The position numbers were made by a program, and so were the translations under genes. Shown here one piece after another: positions 31,245-31,357 of a stretch of DNA of 31,357 nt (position 1 is the first letter of the stretch; each line of letters opens with the position of its first letter). The notes below the pieces were generated by a model. It made no database searches. It was given only the letters and a program-made list of their open reading frames with translations, and was not told where the DNA came from. The stretch comes from JAKZRT01 sp047518005 (GTDB taxonomy: Bacteria; Pseudomonadota; Alphaproteobacteria; Rhodobacterales; Rhodobacteraceae): the NCBI GenBank assembly GCA_047518005.1, contig JAKZRT010000046.1, positions 1-31,357 on the forward strand, read 5' to 3'.

Positions 31245-31357
31245 ATGACACCCCCGATGGACCTCGCCACACCTGTTCTTGATACCGCCTTCTGGATCAC
31301 CGCCGGGGCCATTGCCGGGTTGTTGGTGCTGTCGGCGTTTTTTTCCGGATCCGAAAC
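31245..31357 (+). CDS. CorC/HlyC-type (DUF21-CBS) membrane protein, partial
   Basis: The first 37 residues of a gene cut by the window end. After a short polar start (MTPPMDLATPVLDT) comes a hydrophobic helix (FWITAGAIAGLLVLSAFF) ending in SGSET, the characteristic opening of DUF21 membrane domains in the CNNM/CorC family, which are linked to magnesium or cobalt transport and usually carry cytoplasmic CBS and CorC_HlyC domains further on. The start may be the ATG at 31245 or the in-frame ATG at 31257; GCAGAG upstream of the first is a weak ribosome binding site. In relatives a gene of this type often lies near aroK-aroB and xerD, which agrees with the context. Confidence 0.75.
   Translation, partial: MTPPMDLATPVLDTAFWITAGAIAGLLVLSAFFSGSE

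Overview
The window is a GC-rich stretch of chromosome from an alphaproteobacterium, most likely a member of the Rhodobacteraceae/Roseobacter group. This rests on three things: the gene order pyrH-frr-uppS-cdsA-dxr-rseP-bamA-ompH-fabZ-lpxA-lpxI-lpxB; the use of LpxI rather than LpxH; and a short dispersed intergenic repeat of a kind I associate with this group. No rRNA, tRNA, CRISPR array, prophage or defence island was recognised.

Layout. (1) At 1-141 is the 5' end of a probable IS630-type transposase gene. Next to it is a two-gene minus-strand unit, a COQ10/RatA-like START protein followed by an MmgE/PrpD protein. (2) At 1947-2792 is hpt, with a G/C-block leader, then a tiny membrane protein and the first repeat copy. 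(3) At 2813-14829 is a long minus-strand housekeeping cluster read from pyrH to lpxB. It covers UMP kinase, ribosome recycling, undecaprenyl-PP synthesis, CDP-DAG synthesis, the first committed MEP-pathway step, the site-2 protease RseP, outer-membrane protein assembly (BamA and the Skp-like OmpH), FabZ and lipid A synthesis (LpxA, LpxI, LpxB). A 51-residue membrane protein gene sits between rseP and bamA, and a good TTGACA-type promoter precedes bamA. (4) miaA diverges from pyrH at 14913.

(5) At 15892-23623 is an accessory uptake locus. It holds an AraC-type regulator and a four-gene peptide/opine/nickel-type ABC transporter: a Tat-exported binding protein, two permeases with unusual extra domains, and a fused double ATPase. 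An IS21-like end fragment may lie between the regulator and the operon, and a hairpin separates the binding protein gene from the permease genes. (6) At 23724-25709 are a TPR/His-rich protein of unknown role and a small antibiotic-biosynthesis-monooxygenase-fold protein. (7) After the second, inverted repeat copy comes ssb, convergent with aroK-aroB. (8) At 28144-30720 a 44-residue membrane protein, a 508-residue exported protein and xerD form an overlapping chain, followed by the third repeat copy. (9) From 30846 there is about 400 bp without a convincing gene, then the truncated start of a CorC/HlyC-type membrane protein.

Most of the window is ordinary core genome. The less ordinary items are the three-copy repeat, the small membrane proteins embedded in essential operons, the two domain-expanded permeases, the hpt leader, and traces of two insertion-sequence families.
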